Below are positions 32,068-39,961 of a DNA stretch of 46,348 nt, piece after piece. The notes below the pieces were generated by a model. That model worked only from the letters and a program-made list of their open reading frames with translations, was not told the origin of the DNA and did no database searches. The stretch lies in the NCBI GenBank assembly GCA_900547275.1, contig URGA01000006.1, positions 1-46,348 of the forward strand. The letters are read 5' to 3'. Numbering within the stretch: position 1 is the stretch's first letter; the number at the start of each line of letters is the position of its first letter. Position numbers and translations under genes: made by a program. This DNA comes from an uncultured Oscillospiraceae bacterium. GTDB lineage: Bacteria > Bacillota > Clostridia > Oscillospirales > Acutalibacteraceae.

Positions 32068-33107
32068 CTTTTCAGCTCCTTGGGAAGGTATTTGCCCGGC
32101 TCAAAGAGAATATTAAGCGGGCGAAGTTTTCGCATAATTAAAGCGGCAAGCGCAGGAAGTGCAAATGACGCCGCAATGCCAAGGGGAATATGTATAAACG
32201 GTGAGAATATTCCGATTTTAATGAGCAAAATTCTCACCGCAGACGCGCAGATTGTGTGCATAAGATAAACGGGCAACGTGTACTGGATACAGAAATAAGA
32301 AGCGGCGGCGCCTTTTTTGCTGTTTTTTGCACCGTAAAATATACCGCAAAAGCCCAAACAGGCAAGTATTGACGCGGCAAATGAAAAAATGCTGTTGTTT
32401 AAAAGTTCCTGCCAGTGCTGGCTGAAAACAGAGAGAACAACAAATATTCCCACCATAAGCCATGCAACCCAGTTTTTGAAATATTTTTCCAATTTGAAAA
32501 GGGAAAATGACATTCCGAGAAGGAACCATACTGCGTTTTGAACTGTTGAGGTAATGAAATAGGGAAGTTCAAAACCTGCGGCTTCGCTGAAAATTTCCAA
32601 TATTTGTGGAAGGAAAATTTTCAGAATAACTGCCGCCGCAAAAGCACCAACAAATATTTTTTTATTTTGAAATACAGGTATGAACACAAACATGAAAAAC
32701 AAAGTGAACAGATACCAGTAGGGCGGAATAGGTGAAACGAACAGAGCATCCGCCAGACCGCCGGCTTGAGTGTTTACATCGTCTGAGAAAATCGTCTTCA
32801 TCAAAACGGTGCATGTTGTAAACACAAAGTAAGGAACGCCTAAAATTATGAATTTTTTTAGCACGTTCTTACCGTAACTTTTAAGCGAGTAAACTTTTGA
32901 AAACTTCTGGTAAAGATAGCCGCTGGCAATGAAAAACAGGTTTACATGGAACAAATAAATCGTGTCTATAAACCATGTCGAAAAAGCGGTGTTTTCTACA
33001 ATACCGCTTTTTATCATGCTCTGACAGAAATGACCGAGAACCACCAGCACGCATCCGAAAATTTTTATGTTGTCAATCCATTGAACTCGATTGTTCGTTT
33101 TATTCAT
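32064..33107 (-). CDS. Acyltransferase-3 family membrane protein in the capsule operon
   Basis: A 347-residue polytopic acyltransferase-3 protein, distant from the tandem pair near 21 kb. VQWIDNIKIFGCVLVVLGHF near the N-terminus carries the conserved Asp/Gly/His pattern of the family; PPYWYLFTLFFMFVFIPVF is the second conserved segment; about 10 helices. Likely O-acetylates the capsule sugar. Start: the open frame extends to 33206, but ATG 33107 has AAGGAT 7 bases upstream and begins directly before the family domain, overlapping the preceding gene by 8 bases. The downstream GT4 gene is coupled by an ATGA overlap. Confidence 0.85.
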   Translation of the reverse strand: MNKTNNRVQWIDNIKIFGCVLVVLGHFCQSMIKSGIVENTAFSTWFIDTIYLFHVNLFFIASGYLYQKFSKVYSLKSYGKNVLKKFIILGVPYFVFTTCTVLMKTIFSDDVNTQAGGLADALFVSPIPPYWYLFTLFFMFVFIPVFQNKKIFVGAFAAAVILKIFLPQILEIFSEAAGFELPYFITSTVQNAVWFLLGMSFSLFKLEKYFKNWVAWLMVGIFVVLSVFSQHWQELLNNSIFSFAASILACLGFCGIFYGAKNSKKGAAASYFCIQYTLPVYLMHTICASAVRILLIKIGIFSPFIHIPLGIAASFALPALAALIMRKLRPLNILFEPGKYLPKELKR

Positions 33108-34230
33108 AAAGCGTATCCTTGTAGACTTGCAGTGTTTGTTCCGTAACATCGTCCCAGTTGAAACTGGAAAGAATATAGGGCGCGCTGTCTTTGCGGTATT
33201 TTTCAACGGTATCCGGACTGCTTAGTAATTCTTCCAATCTCTCTTTAAGAGACTGTGTATTTCCTTTTTCAAAGTATATCGCCTTGTCTGAGCACACTTC
33301 AGTGCATTCCGGAATGTCTGAAGTAAGGCAGCAGTTGCCGTAACTCATTGCTTCAAGCAAGCTGATGGGCATTCCCTCAAGGTCAGAAGGCAGACAGTAA
33401 ATATAAGCGTTTGAATAAAGCGAGTCGAGTATCTGTCCCTGTACAAATCCGGTGAAGACAATTCTTGCATCGCTTTCGGCTGATTTTTGAAGGCTCTGCA
33501 TATATTCCCGGGTATGGCTGGAACCGCCGGCAATTACAAGTTTCTTATCACTTTTAATTTCTTTAAATGCGTCAATAAGGCGGTGAATTCCTTTTTCGGG
33601 AACAATTCGCCCAAGATAGAGTATATAGCCGTCTTTTTCAAGGCCGAATATTTTATTTATCTCGCTGTCTCCGGCTTTGCTGGGACGAGAAATTCCGTTG
33701 GGGATGAAAATCGTTTCCCTGTTATATGTATCACGGAAATACTGCTGAACATTACGGGAAAGCACGATGATTTCGTCCGCATATTTTGCCGCTGTGCTTT
33801 CTCCGTATTTAAGGAAGCGTGTTGCAAATCCGCCCCATTTTGCTCTCTGCCAGTCAAGTCCGTGAATTGTAACAACGCAGGTTTTGCCTGCGAGTTTTGC
33901 AAGTCTTACCATAGCGGCGGGGCCTTCGGCGTGGAAGTGGATAATGTCGTATTTGCCGAAAATTGCGCTTACAGTTGCAAAGAAGCTATAAACAATGGCG
34001 TTCAGTTTGCTGCTGTTCGGAGTGGGTATCCATTTTATTTTTACTCCGTCTAAATTGCTGATTCGGTCGCCGGTTTCAAATTCGCGGCCTGCAACGTGGC
34101 GGCTTTTTCTGTTGTAAGCCGTAACGTCATGCCCTTTTGCCGCAAGACGGCGCGACAATTCTTCCACAACTATTTCGATACCGCCTTCCCTGGACGGTAT
34201 TCTTTTGTGACCGATCATTGCAATTTTCAT
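33100..34230 (-). CDS. GT4-family glycosyltransferase (DUF1972-type N-terminus)
   Basis: A 376-residue GT-B enzyme. The N-terminus, IGHKRIPSREGGIEIVVEEL, matches the DUF1972-type start seen in capsular rhamnosyl- or glucosyltransferases that act early in repeat-unit synthesis. Further motifs: VVTIHGLDWQRAKWGG, IPNGISRP, YILYLGRIVPEKGIHRLIDA, and PSDLEGMPISLLEAMSYG with E-x7-E. Following directly after the priming transferase (35 bases), it probably adds the second sugar; that order is inferred from gene position and is not proof. It overlaps the acyltransferase gene by 8 bases. Confidence 0.92.
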   Translation of the reverse strand: MKIAMIGHKRIPSREGGIEIVVEELSRRLAAKGHDVTAYNRKSRHVAGREFETGDRISNLDGVKIKWIPTPNSSKLNAIVYSFFATVSAIFGKYDIIHFHAEGPAAMVRLAKLAGKTCVVTIHGLDWQRAKWGGFATRFLKYGESTAAKYADEIIVLSRNVQQYFRDTYNRETIFIPNGISRPSKAGDSEINKIFGLEKDGYILYLGRIVPEKGIHRLIDAFKEIKSDKKLVIAGGSSHTREYMQSLQKSAESDARIVFTGFVQGQILDSLYSNAYIYCLPSDLEGMPISLLEAMSYGNCCLTSDIPECTEVCSDKAIYFEKGNTQSLKERLEELLSSPDTVEKYRKDSAPYILSSFNWDDVTEQTLQVYKDTLYE

Positions 34231-34265
34231 TTTTCTGCTCCCGCCAAAATTTTTATATCAAATTC

Positions 34266-35759
34266 CTATTTTGCTCCCTTTCCCGTGAAAACAACTGAAA
34301 CAGTTTTGAAAAGAATTTTTATGTCTGTAAGAATCGACCAGTTGTCGATATATTCGCAGTCAAGTTTTACAACTTCCTCAAAGTCGTGAATATCGGATCT
34401 TCCGCTTACCTGCCACATTCCCGTTATTCCGGGGCGCATTGAAAGGCGGCGCTTGTGGTGGCTGCTGTACTTAGTAAATTCGTCAAGCGTCGGAGGCCTT
34501 GTTCCTACAAGGCTCATATCGCCTTTAAGCACATTGAAAAACTGGGGCAGTTCGTCAATGCTGTATTTGCGGATGAATTTACCTACCTTTGTTATTCTCG
34601 GATCATTTTCCATTTTGAACATAAGGCCGTTCATCGTGTTGTTTTTTTCAAATTCTTTTTTTCGCTCTTCAGCGTCAGTATACATTGAGCGAAGTTTATA
34701 CATATTGAACACACGGCCGTTTCTGCCGACGCGCTGCTGCTTGAAAAACAGGGGACCGGGCGTCTCTATAAGCAGAGGTACTGCGGTAATGAGAATAACG
34801 GGAATTGAAAAAACAAGTCCTACAATTGCACCCATAACGTCTATTATTCGCTTTACCGTCATTTGGCGCGGGTTCTGAACAGCGGCGGCAAAGCTTACCA
34901 TCGGGTAGTCAGCTACCATTTCGCAGTGTACGTTGTCGAATTTGCTTTCTTTTGCAAAATTTTCAAGAGAAGGCAGGTTAATATGAACGGTAATTCCCAT
35001 ATCTTCCAGTTCTTCAACCAAATCGTCGATTTTTTTGCCTGAAATCGGCAGATTGATATAGACTTCATCTATTGAAGACAAGCGCACCCAGCCTAAAAAT
35101 TCCTGGATGTTTTCAATTACTTCAAATCCTTTTATTGATTTAGTTCTTTCTTTTAAAGCAGTTGAGATGTCAGAGGATGCTTCGGCGTGTGAGCGATTGT
35201 AATTTGCCGGATCCAAATCATCTTCTTTATCAATAATGGCAACGCCTTTTATTGATTTTGTCCAGTCGGTCTTAAGGCGTTCGATAAATTCATCTGCCCT
35301 TGAATGCGTTGTAAGCACGCCGACCATTGTCGCGTGCTTGGTGTGAGAAAAATCATTTGTGAGAATTCTTTTTAATACGTATCTGAAAATTCCTGAGAAG
35401 AAAACAAAAATAAAGTAAGAGCCGATAAAAAGATAACGCGACTCAATCATGGGGTTTTTGAACAGCAGAAGTAAAACCGCAAACAGCATATATGTAAGCG
35501 TTGTGTTCCTAAGTACAGATAACGCTTCAGTCTTTCTGCTTCTCTTTTCGAGATTAAGCGGCGACGCAAATCCTATATAAACAACTGAGTGAGACGCAAT
35601 AATCAGTAAAAAATACTGAACCCAGTTGTTGACGGAGTACGGCAGAACTTTGTTCATTATTACGCCAAAAATCAAAAAGGCGCAAAAGATAGCAAAGACC
35701 GCGCTTACTCCGTCGGCGATATATTCACTTCTCAGCTGAACTTTTTGCCATTTTTTCAA
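34266..35759 (-). CDS. Initiating polyprenyl phosphoglycosyl transferase (WcaJ/CpsE-like)
   Basis: A 497-residue membrane enzyme that starts the repeat unit by moving a sugar-1-phosphate from a UDP-sugar to undecaprenyl phosphate. N-terminal half: four to five hydrophobic helices (about residues 10-130), then a soluble CoA-binding-like fold (about 145-285). C-terminal bacterial sugar transferase domain from about residue 300: KRIIDVMGAIVGLVFSIPV, GPLFFKQQRVGRNGRVFNMY, KLRSM, YSIDELPQFFNVLKGDMSLV, GTRPP and RPGITGMWQVSGRSD. All catalytic motifs are intact. It lies 20 bases after cpsD. The first sugar is often glucose or galactose in this family; here it is not determined. Confidence 0.95.
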   Translation of the reverse strand: MKKWQKVQLRSEYIADGVSAVFAIFCAFLIFGVIMNKVLPYSVNNWVQYFLLIIASHSVVYIGFASPLNLEKRSRKTEALSVLRNTTLTYMLFAVLLLLFKNPMIESRYLFIGSYFIFVFFSGIFRYVLKRILTNDFSHTKHATMVGVLTTHSRADEFIERLKTDWTKSIKGVAIIDKEDDLDPANYNRSHAEASSDISTALKERTKSIKGFEVIENIQEFLGWVRLSSIDEVYINLPISGKKIDDLVEELEDMGITVHINLPSLENFAKESKFDNVHCEMVADYPMVSFAAAVQNPRQMTVKRIIDVMGAIVGLVFSIPVILITAVPLLIETPGPLFFKQQRVGRNGRVFNMYKLRSMYTDAEERKKEFEKNNTMNGLMFKMENDPRITKVGKFIRKYSIDELPQFFNVLKGDMSLVGTRPPTLDEFTKYSSHHKRRLSMRPGITGMWQVSGRSDIHDFEEVVKLDCEYIDNWSILTDIKILFKTVSVVFTGKGAK

Positions 35760-35779
35760 AACAACTCACCTAATTTAAA

Positions 35780-36544
35780 TTACTTGTAGTTATAGCTGTA
35801 ACCGTAGTCATAGCCATATTTATACTTTCTGTCGTATTTGCGATAGTAAGAGGAATATTTTTTGTGGCTCGGCATTGCGTCGTTGAGGATAAATCCTACA
35901 ATGTTTGCACCGATTCCTTTGAGTGAGTCAACTGCCGCCCGCACTTCGGGTACATCCGTGTTGCCTGCTTTGACGATGACAACGTAACCGGTTGCTTTGG
36001 GAGCGAAAGCGGTTGCATCAGTTACAAGATTGATGGGGGGCGTATCAATAAATACGCAGTCATAGTGACCTTTAACAAATGTCAAAAGTTTGTCCATTCT
36101 CGGCGAAGCAAGCAATTCTGCCGGGTTGGGCGGAATTTTACCTGAGGAAAGTACCGAGAGATTTTCGATTTCTGTCTTTGATACGGTGATATTATCTGTA
36201 AGTCCTGCAAGTATCTCTGACAGGCCGTTTTTAACGGGGATTGAGAACATACGATGGATAGTGGGGTTTCTCATATCAGAGTCGATGATAAGAGTACGTT
36301 TTCCAACCTGAGCAAAGTTTATTGCCAGATTAACAGTGTTTATGGTTTTTCCGTTGTTAGCGTCAGGACTGGTAACAACGAATACAGGGCATTTTTCTCC
36401 TTTTTGGGTAAACATCAAGTTGGTTCTGATGGTGTTATATGATTCCTTGATTACAAAAGGAGTTTCAGGACCCAGCATTTTCTTCGGGTCGTTTCGGTTA
36501 AATCCGTTGTTGTTTTCATTTTTTTTCGATTTGAAAATACTCAT
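35780..36544 (-). CDS. cpsD: BY-family tyrosine kinase (CpsD/EpsB-like)
   Basis: A 254-residue cytoplasmic bacterial tyrosine kinase that pairs with the membrane protein encoded just upstream to control polymer length and export. Walker A: VTSPDANNGKTINTVNLA; Walker A': LIIDSDMRNP; Walker B: DCVFIDTPP. The conserved N-terminal start ETPFVIKESYNTIRTNL is present. The last 25 residues contain 11 tyrosines, the autophosphorylation cluster, longer and denser than usual. Its start shares an ATGA overlap with the end of cpsC. No CpsB-type phosphatase gene is in the window, so dephosphorylation must come from elsewhere. Confidence 0.95.
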   Translation of the reverse strand: MSIFKSKKNENNNGFNRNDPKKMLGPETPFVIKESYNTIRTNLMFTQKGEKCPVFVVTSPDANNGKTINTVNLAINFAQVGKRTLIIDSDMRNPTIHRMFSIPVKNGLSEILAGLTDNITVSKTEIENLSVLSSGKIPPNPAELLASPRMDKLLTFVKGHYDCVFIDTPPINLVTDATAFAPKATGYVVIVKAGNTDVPEVRAAVDSLKGIGANIVGFILNDAMPSHKKYSSYYRKYDRKYKYGYDYGYSYNYK

Positions 36545-37311
36545 TTACTTTCAACTCCTTTCCCGCCTGATGCAGATGTATCCGTATTTCTTGCAGCGTT
36601 TCTGCTCTGCTTTAATTCGTGTGTGGGCAAAAGCCTCGGAACAGTGCCGAGAATCGGAATATCAAATTCTCTTTCAATATCTTTAACAGATGTGATTGTT
36701 GAGTTGAGAGCTTCTTTGATAAAGAAGAACAGGAAGGACAAAATGAATCCTGCGCCGAGACCGATAAGAATATTTTTCTTGAGATTTGGAGAAGACGGAG
36801 AGGTAGGTTCTTTCGCGTAGTCGATAACGTTGGCGCCGCCGGCTTTGATTATCCTTGAAATTTCTTCAGGGGCAACGTCCGCAACGGCGTTTGCGATTGT
36901 CTGGCTGGTTTTCGGATCAGTTGTTGTTACCGAAACTTGGAATACTACTGTGTCTTCGTACTGGGAGGTGCTGATATATTTTCTTACATCGTCAGCACTT
37001 TCAAGTCCGACTTTCTGGGCTACTTTTTCCATAACAGAATCGCTTTCCAGAATAACCAGATAACTTTTAACAAGCGCTGTTGAAACAGTGTAGTCGTTGT
37101 AAGTCATAGAACTCTGGGTGTTTAACTGATCTGCGTCACTGTAAACATAGAGGTTGATATAAGAGGTATATTTCTGGTCGATAAAAAACTCTGTAAAGCA
37201 ACCGGCAAGGACGCCGCCCAACAGAGTTATCAGAATAATATAAACGACCTTTTTTCTCAACATGAAAAATATCTTTTTAAGGTCAATGTCAATTTCTTTT
37301 GTTTGTTCCAT
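36541..37311 (-). CDS. cpsC: Wzz/CpsC-type chain-length determinant and kinase activator
   Basis: A 256-residue membrane protein with two transmembrane helices (about residues 21-43 and 180-200) and an outer domain between them. N-terminus: EIDIDLKKIFFMLRKKVVYI, the Wzz domain start. Before the second helix comes AKEPTSPSSPNLKKNILIGLG, the family's Pro-rich element. The cytoplasmic tail would activate the BY-kinase. First gene of the eleven-gene operon, with a strong promoter at 37365-37393 and AAGGAGAA before ATG 37311. Known role: regulates polysaccharide chain length together with CpsD. Confidence 0.93.
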   Translation of the reverse strand: MEQTKEIDIDLKKIFFMLRKKVVYIILITLLGGVLAGCFTEFFIDQKYTSYINLYVYSDADQLNTQSSMTYNDYTVSTALVKSYLVILESDSVMEKVAQKVGLESADDVRKYISTSQYEDTVVFQVSVTTTDPKTSQTIANAVADVAPEEISRIIKAGGANVIDYAKEPTSPSSPNLKKNILIGLGAGFILSFLFFFIKEALNSTITSVKDIEREFDIPILGTVPRLLPTHELKQSRNAARNTDTSASGGKGVESK

Positions 37312-37364
37312 CTTTGTTCTCCTTAAAAGCCTATATATAAATTTAATATATAAATAGTATTATT

Positions 37365-37398
37365 ATTCTACCATTTATGGTGTTCAGTGTCAATGAAC
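37365..37398 (-). promoter_or_regulatory. Capsule operon promoter with overlapping palindromes
   Basis: On the minus strand, TTGACA (37393-37388), 17-base spacer, TAGAAT (37370-37365). The spacer holds CCATAAATGG (37371-37380), a perfect palindrome apart from the two central bases, and the -35 is inside GTTCA-N7-TGAAC (37382-37398). Repression here would block the whole operon. Confidence 0.8.
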
Positions 37399-37552
37399 TG
37401 TGTTCTAAATGCAGAATTTTTGAACAAAGCGGCAAATTTGAAAGCCTTTTTTTGTTGATTTCAACAATAAAATAGACAAATCCTGTAACAAATGGTAGTT
37501 TATTTTTATGATTTTACATTTTAGGCGAAAAATTCAGCCTAAATAAAAAAAC
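37399..37552. other. Upstream region of the capsule promoter with inverted repeats
   Basis: AT-rich and without genes. It holds a perfect 16-base palindrome, TTGTTGATTTCAACAA (37452-37467), and a stem TTTAGGC (37520-37526) / GCCTAAA (37537-37543). The first could bind a regulator; the second could be part of terminator structure for the minus-strand gene at 37606. Confidence 0.5.
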
Positions 37553-37582
37553 AATCCACCGCAGTGTTCACCGCGGTGGATT
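37541..37582 (-). terminator. Terminator after the sortase-tailed surface protein gene
   Basis: AATCCACCGC (37553-37562) and GCGGTGGATT (37573-37582) form the stem; on the minus strand a run of seven T follows. This separates the surface protein gene from the capsule operon. Confidence 0.85.
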
Positions 37583-37605
37583 AATAAGGGAAATGATTTT
37601 AAAAT

Positions 37606-39219
37606 TTAGTTCTGAGAAGCCTTCTTCTTTTCACTTACAAGGATCATTACAAGGGCAACTGCAGCTGTGATGCAAACAAGAGCACAGATTGCTGTGTAGT
37701 TTGAGTAATCAACAGAGCCGGTGTTCGGGATGTTAGGATTGTTAGTAACAGCCTTTTTGGTTGTTGCGTTATCATTGTCAGCCTTTACGGTTGTCTTGTC
37801 GTCTGTGCCCTGATCTTTGCTACCGTTTGTGGTAGGCTCCTTAGAGGGCTTAGTTGTCGGTTCAGTGGAGGGCTTTGTTGTGGGTTCAGTTGTTGGTTCT
37901 TCCGGAATTTCGCGGCCTGCTGCGTCTGCAACCAGTACAACGGCTTCGTTGAGAAGATCTTCATTGCTCATATCAAAAGCTGCAAGAATAGTAGCTTTTG
38001 TATCTTCAGGAATTGTGAAGCCCAGCGCGTTTTCGATCAAGCCTGTGCTGATTGCCATGTCGAGAAGCTTAGCGTTGCTTTCGTTGGCAATAAGGTTTTC
38101 ATAAAGATAGTCGTAAACGATCTTTACGAGATCAGCGTTTGTTTCTGACTGTGTTACTCTGTCAAGCTTCATGCTTCTGAAGTTGAGCATTGCTTTTCCT
38201 GTTGAGGGGTCGTCACTGAAGCTTACTGTAACGAGACCGCTTGTCAGGTCTGAGAGCAGGTAAGCGATTGAGCCTTCAAGGTCAATTCTCTTGCTGTCTC
38301 CGTCGCCGAGTGTCGGAAGAGCTTCAAAAGTAGTTTTGATTTCGTTGATAGTATCAGTAACAGCACTGAGATCAACACCAAGTCCTGCAAGTGTGCCGGA
38401 AAGTGTTGTCAGAACGTTTGAAAGGTTGGTCAAAACTTTTGTAACGCCGCTGTAAAGCTTAGCGCCGTTATCATCCTTCAGGATGTCGCGTACAATGTCA
38501 AGCGCGCCGTTTGCTGTATCAGGGAATACTGCGGCAATAATGTTCTTAATATAGGTTTCGGTTGCCTTTTCATCGCCCTGGAATGTTTCAAAGCCAATAG
38601 CAGTATTGGCAGGAACGGGCTGTTCAACGCCGATTGCTTCGCAGATCTCGTCAAGTCCCTGGCCGAACTCTTTTGCGTTTTCAATATCTTCGGGCTTTCC
38701 GCTCATAAGGAACGCGAAAACTATTGTTGAAAGAACGTTGGGGCAAACAACCATCTCAACAATTTTGTTGAGTTCGTTCTGGAAATCAGCAGCTGTTTCG
38801 CAAACGATGGGATGGCTTTCAAAGAATGTTGTGAATGTACCGGGAGTTGTGATGTTGCCGTTTTCGTCAACAACGTCGTCTACAATCTCGCCGTCAGGAA
38901 GATCTGCAAAACGTTCAGGATCAAGCGTTTTGTAGAACTTGGCAGTGCGTGAACTGTCAGAACCTCCTGTTAACATAACAATTGAGCTGAGGGCAGGAAG
39001 TTTTTTGTAGATATCCTGAATTGTGTTTCCTGTAAACGCCTTATCTTTCAGGATAGTGTTGATGTCGTTGATCATCAAAGTTACGTCTTCCTCTGTAACT
39101 TTGTCTGTGTAAACCGGCTTATATGCCGCCTGCGCGGTGATTGTAGCGGTTACGGCAGAAAACGCCATAACAAGCGCAAGCAAAAGACTGATAAGCCTTG
39201 TTCTTTTCTTTGCTTTCAT
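37606..39219 (-). CDS. Secreted surface protein with Thr/Pro-rich spacer and sortase-like C-terminal signal
   Basis: A 537-residue exported protein of unknown function. A signal peptide is clear (basic start, hydrophobic residues 9-26, cleavage near AQA-AY at about residue 32). Residues 35-430 form an Asp/Ser/Thr-rich, helix-prone domain I do not recognise, with no catalytic motif. A repeated EPTTEPTTKPSTEPTTKPS spacer follows (about residues 440-470), then NIPNTG, a hydrophobic helix and EKKKASQN. The end has LPXTG-type architecture with Ile for Leu, so sortase anchoring is likely; no sortase is in the window. Strong AAGGAG site before ATG 39219. Single-gene unit with its own terminator and a long leader. 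Confidence 0.8.
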   Translation of the reverse strand: MKAKKRTRLISLLLALVMAFSAVTATITAQAAYKPVYTDKVTEEDVTLMINDINTILKDKAFTGNTIQDIYKKLPALSSIVMLTGGSDSSRTAKFYKTLDPERFADLPDGEIVDDVVDENGNITTPGTFTTFFESHPIVCETAADFQNELNKIVEMVVCPNVLSTIVFAFLMSGKPEDIENAKEFGQGLDEICEAIGVEQPVPANTAIGFETFQGDEKATETYIKNIIAAVFPDTANGALDIVRDILKDDNGAKLYSGVTKVLTNLSNVLTTLSGTLAGLGVDLSAVTDTINEIKTTFEALPTLGDGDSKRIDLEGSIAYLLSDLTSGLVTVSFSDDPSTGKAMLNFRSMKLDRVTQSETNADLVKIVYDYLYENLIANESNAKLLDMAISTGLIENALGFTIPEDTKATILAAFDMSNEDLLNEAVVLVADAAGREIPEEPTTEPTTKPSTEPTTKPSKEPTTNGSKDQGTDDKTTVKADNDNATTKKAVTNNPNIPNTGSVDYSNYTAICALVCITAAVALVMILVSEKKKASQN

Positions 39220-39271
39220 ACTGTTTTCTCCTTTCGTTAAATTTTATTACAATAAGAAAACAAACATAGTT

Positions 39272-39308
39272 TTATGAGCCCGGTCCGAATCTCGTCTGGT
39301 TCTCATAA
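39272..39308 (-). promoter_or_regulatory. Inverted repeat in the leader of the surface protein gene
   Basis: TTATGAG (39272-39278) and CTCATAA (39302-39308) enclose a GC-richer 23-base segment that can pair partly. It lies 53 to 89 bases before the start codon, within the probable transcript leader. It does not match a riboswitch class I know. Confidence 0.4.
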
Positions 39309-39414
39309 CACTAAAATATCACAACCCTGATAATTAAACTTTAGAAAAGCAATCAAAAAATTTAGAAATCCTACGAATATTGATAAAAAATTATCAAACA
39401 TAGCAAAATGCATA

Positions 39415-39442
39415 ATAAAAAGGCGCTTATTTAAGCGCCTTT
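39415..39442 (-). terminator. Terminator downstream of the Dabb gene
   Basis: AAAGGCGCTT (39419-39428) pairs with AAGCGCCTTT (39433-39442) around ATTT. On the minus strand a T-rich tail follows. Confidence 0.8.
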
Positions 39443-39620
39443 ATTAAATGTTTACTAAATTCTTAATAATATAACTGTGTTTTAAGCGAATATGAACTGT
39501 ATGCGACAAATGAAAATTAATAGCCAAAAATCAATAAAAGTGGCTATTTTAGAAATGCTATTAAAAACTGTCGCACTTACAGTTATGCTTTGCTGAAGAA
39601 ATGTTTTTATCAGTGTTAAT
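39443..39620. other. Non-coding stretch with nested inverted repeats
   Basis: No gene is supported. AACTGTATGCGACA (39495-39508) pairs with TGTCGCACTTACAGTT (39569-39584) with a 2-base bulge, enclosing TAGCCA (39521-39526) / TGGCTA (39541-39546). It lies in the 3' region of the Dabb transcript and could be an RNA structure or a small repeat element. Confidence 0.5.
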
Positions 39621-39911
39621 TTAGATGTTGTAGTCTATTGCGACACTGCTTTCCGCCACTGCGTGCATATGAGATTTTACAACTGTGCAGTGGTACGGAT
39701 CGTTCTGATAAGCGTCCAGCGCCTCTTCGTTGTCAAGCCATACCTGGAGAATAATGTCGTAGGAACGCTGGGAATGAAGAAAATCAACGCCCACCTCTAT
39801 TCCTCTGAGGAGAGGAACGTTGCCTTCCATGGAGCGAAGAATTTTTGCGGCTTTTTCGCATTCTTCCGGTTTGTTATCTCTTAACTTAAAGCAGACAATG
39901 TGTTTAATCAT
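39621..39911 (-). CDS. Stress-responsive alpha/beta barrel (Dabb) domain protein
   Basis: A 96-residue protein that is one complete Dabb (dimeric alpha-beta barrel) domain. MIKHIVCFKLRD at the start, LRGIEVGVDFLHSQRSYDII in the middle and WLDNEEALDAYQNDPYHCTV then VKSHM near the end fit the family pattern. Dabb proteins are small dimers of generally unknown biochemical role, some linked to stress. The start at 39911 has GGAGGAA 6 bases upstream, immediately after the rny terminator T run, so expression depends on read-through or a promoter I do not see. Confidence 0.88.
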   Translation of the reverse strand: MIKHIVCFKLRDNKPEECEKAAKILRSMEGNVPLLRGIEVGVDFLHSQRSYDIILQVWLDNEEALDAYQNDPYHCTVVKSHMHAVAESSVAIDYNI

Positions 39912-39924
39912 TTTTTATTCCTCC

Positions 39925-39951
39925 AAAAAAAGGAGGAGCAAAAGCTCCTCC
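39925..39951 (-). terminator. Terminator between rny and the Dabb gene
   Basis: GGAGGAGC (39932-39939) and GCTCCTCC (39944-39951) pair around AAAA; on the minus strand seven T follow. The Dabb ribosome binding site starts directly after the T run. Confidence 0.8.
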
Positions 39952-39961
39952 CTGATTTTAC

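Noticed and set aside
33108..33206. Longer start for the capsule acyltransferase
   Set aside because: It would sit inside the preceding GT4 gene; ATG 33107 has AAGGAT and begins right at the family domain.
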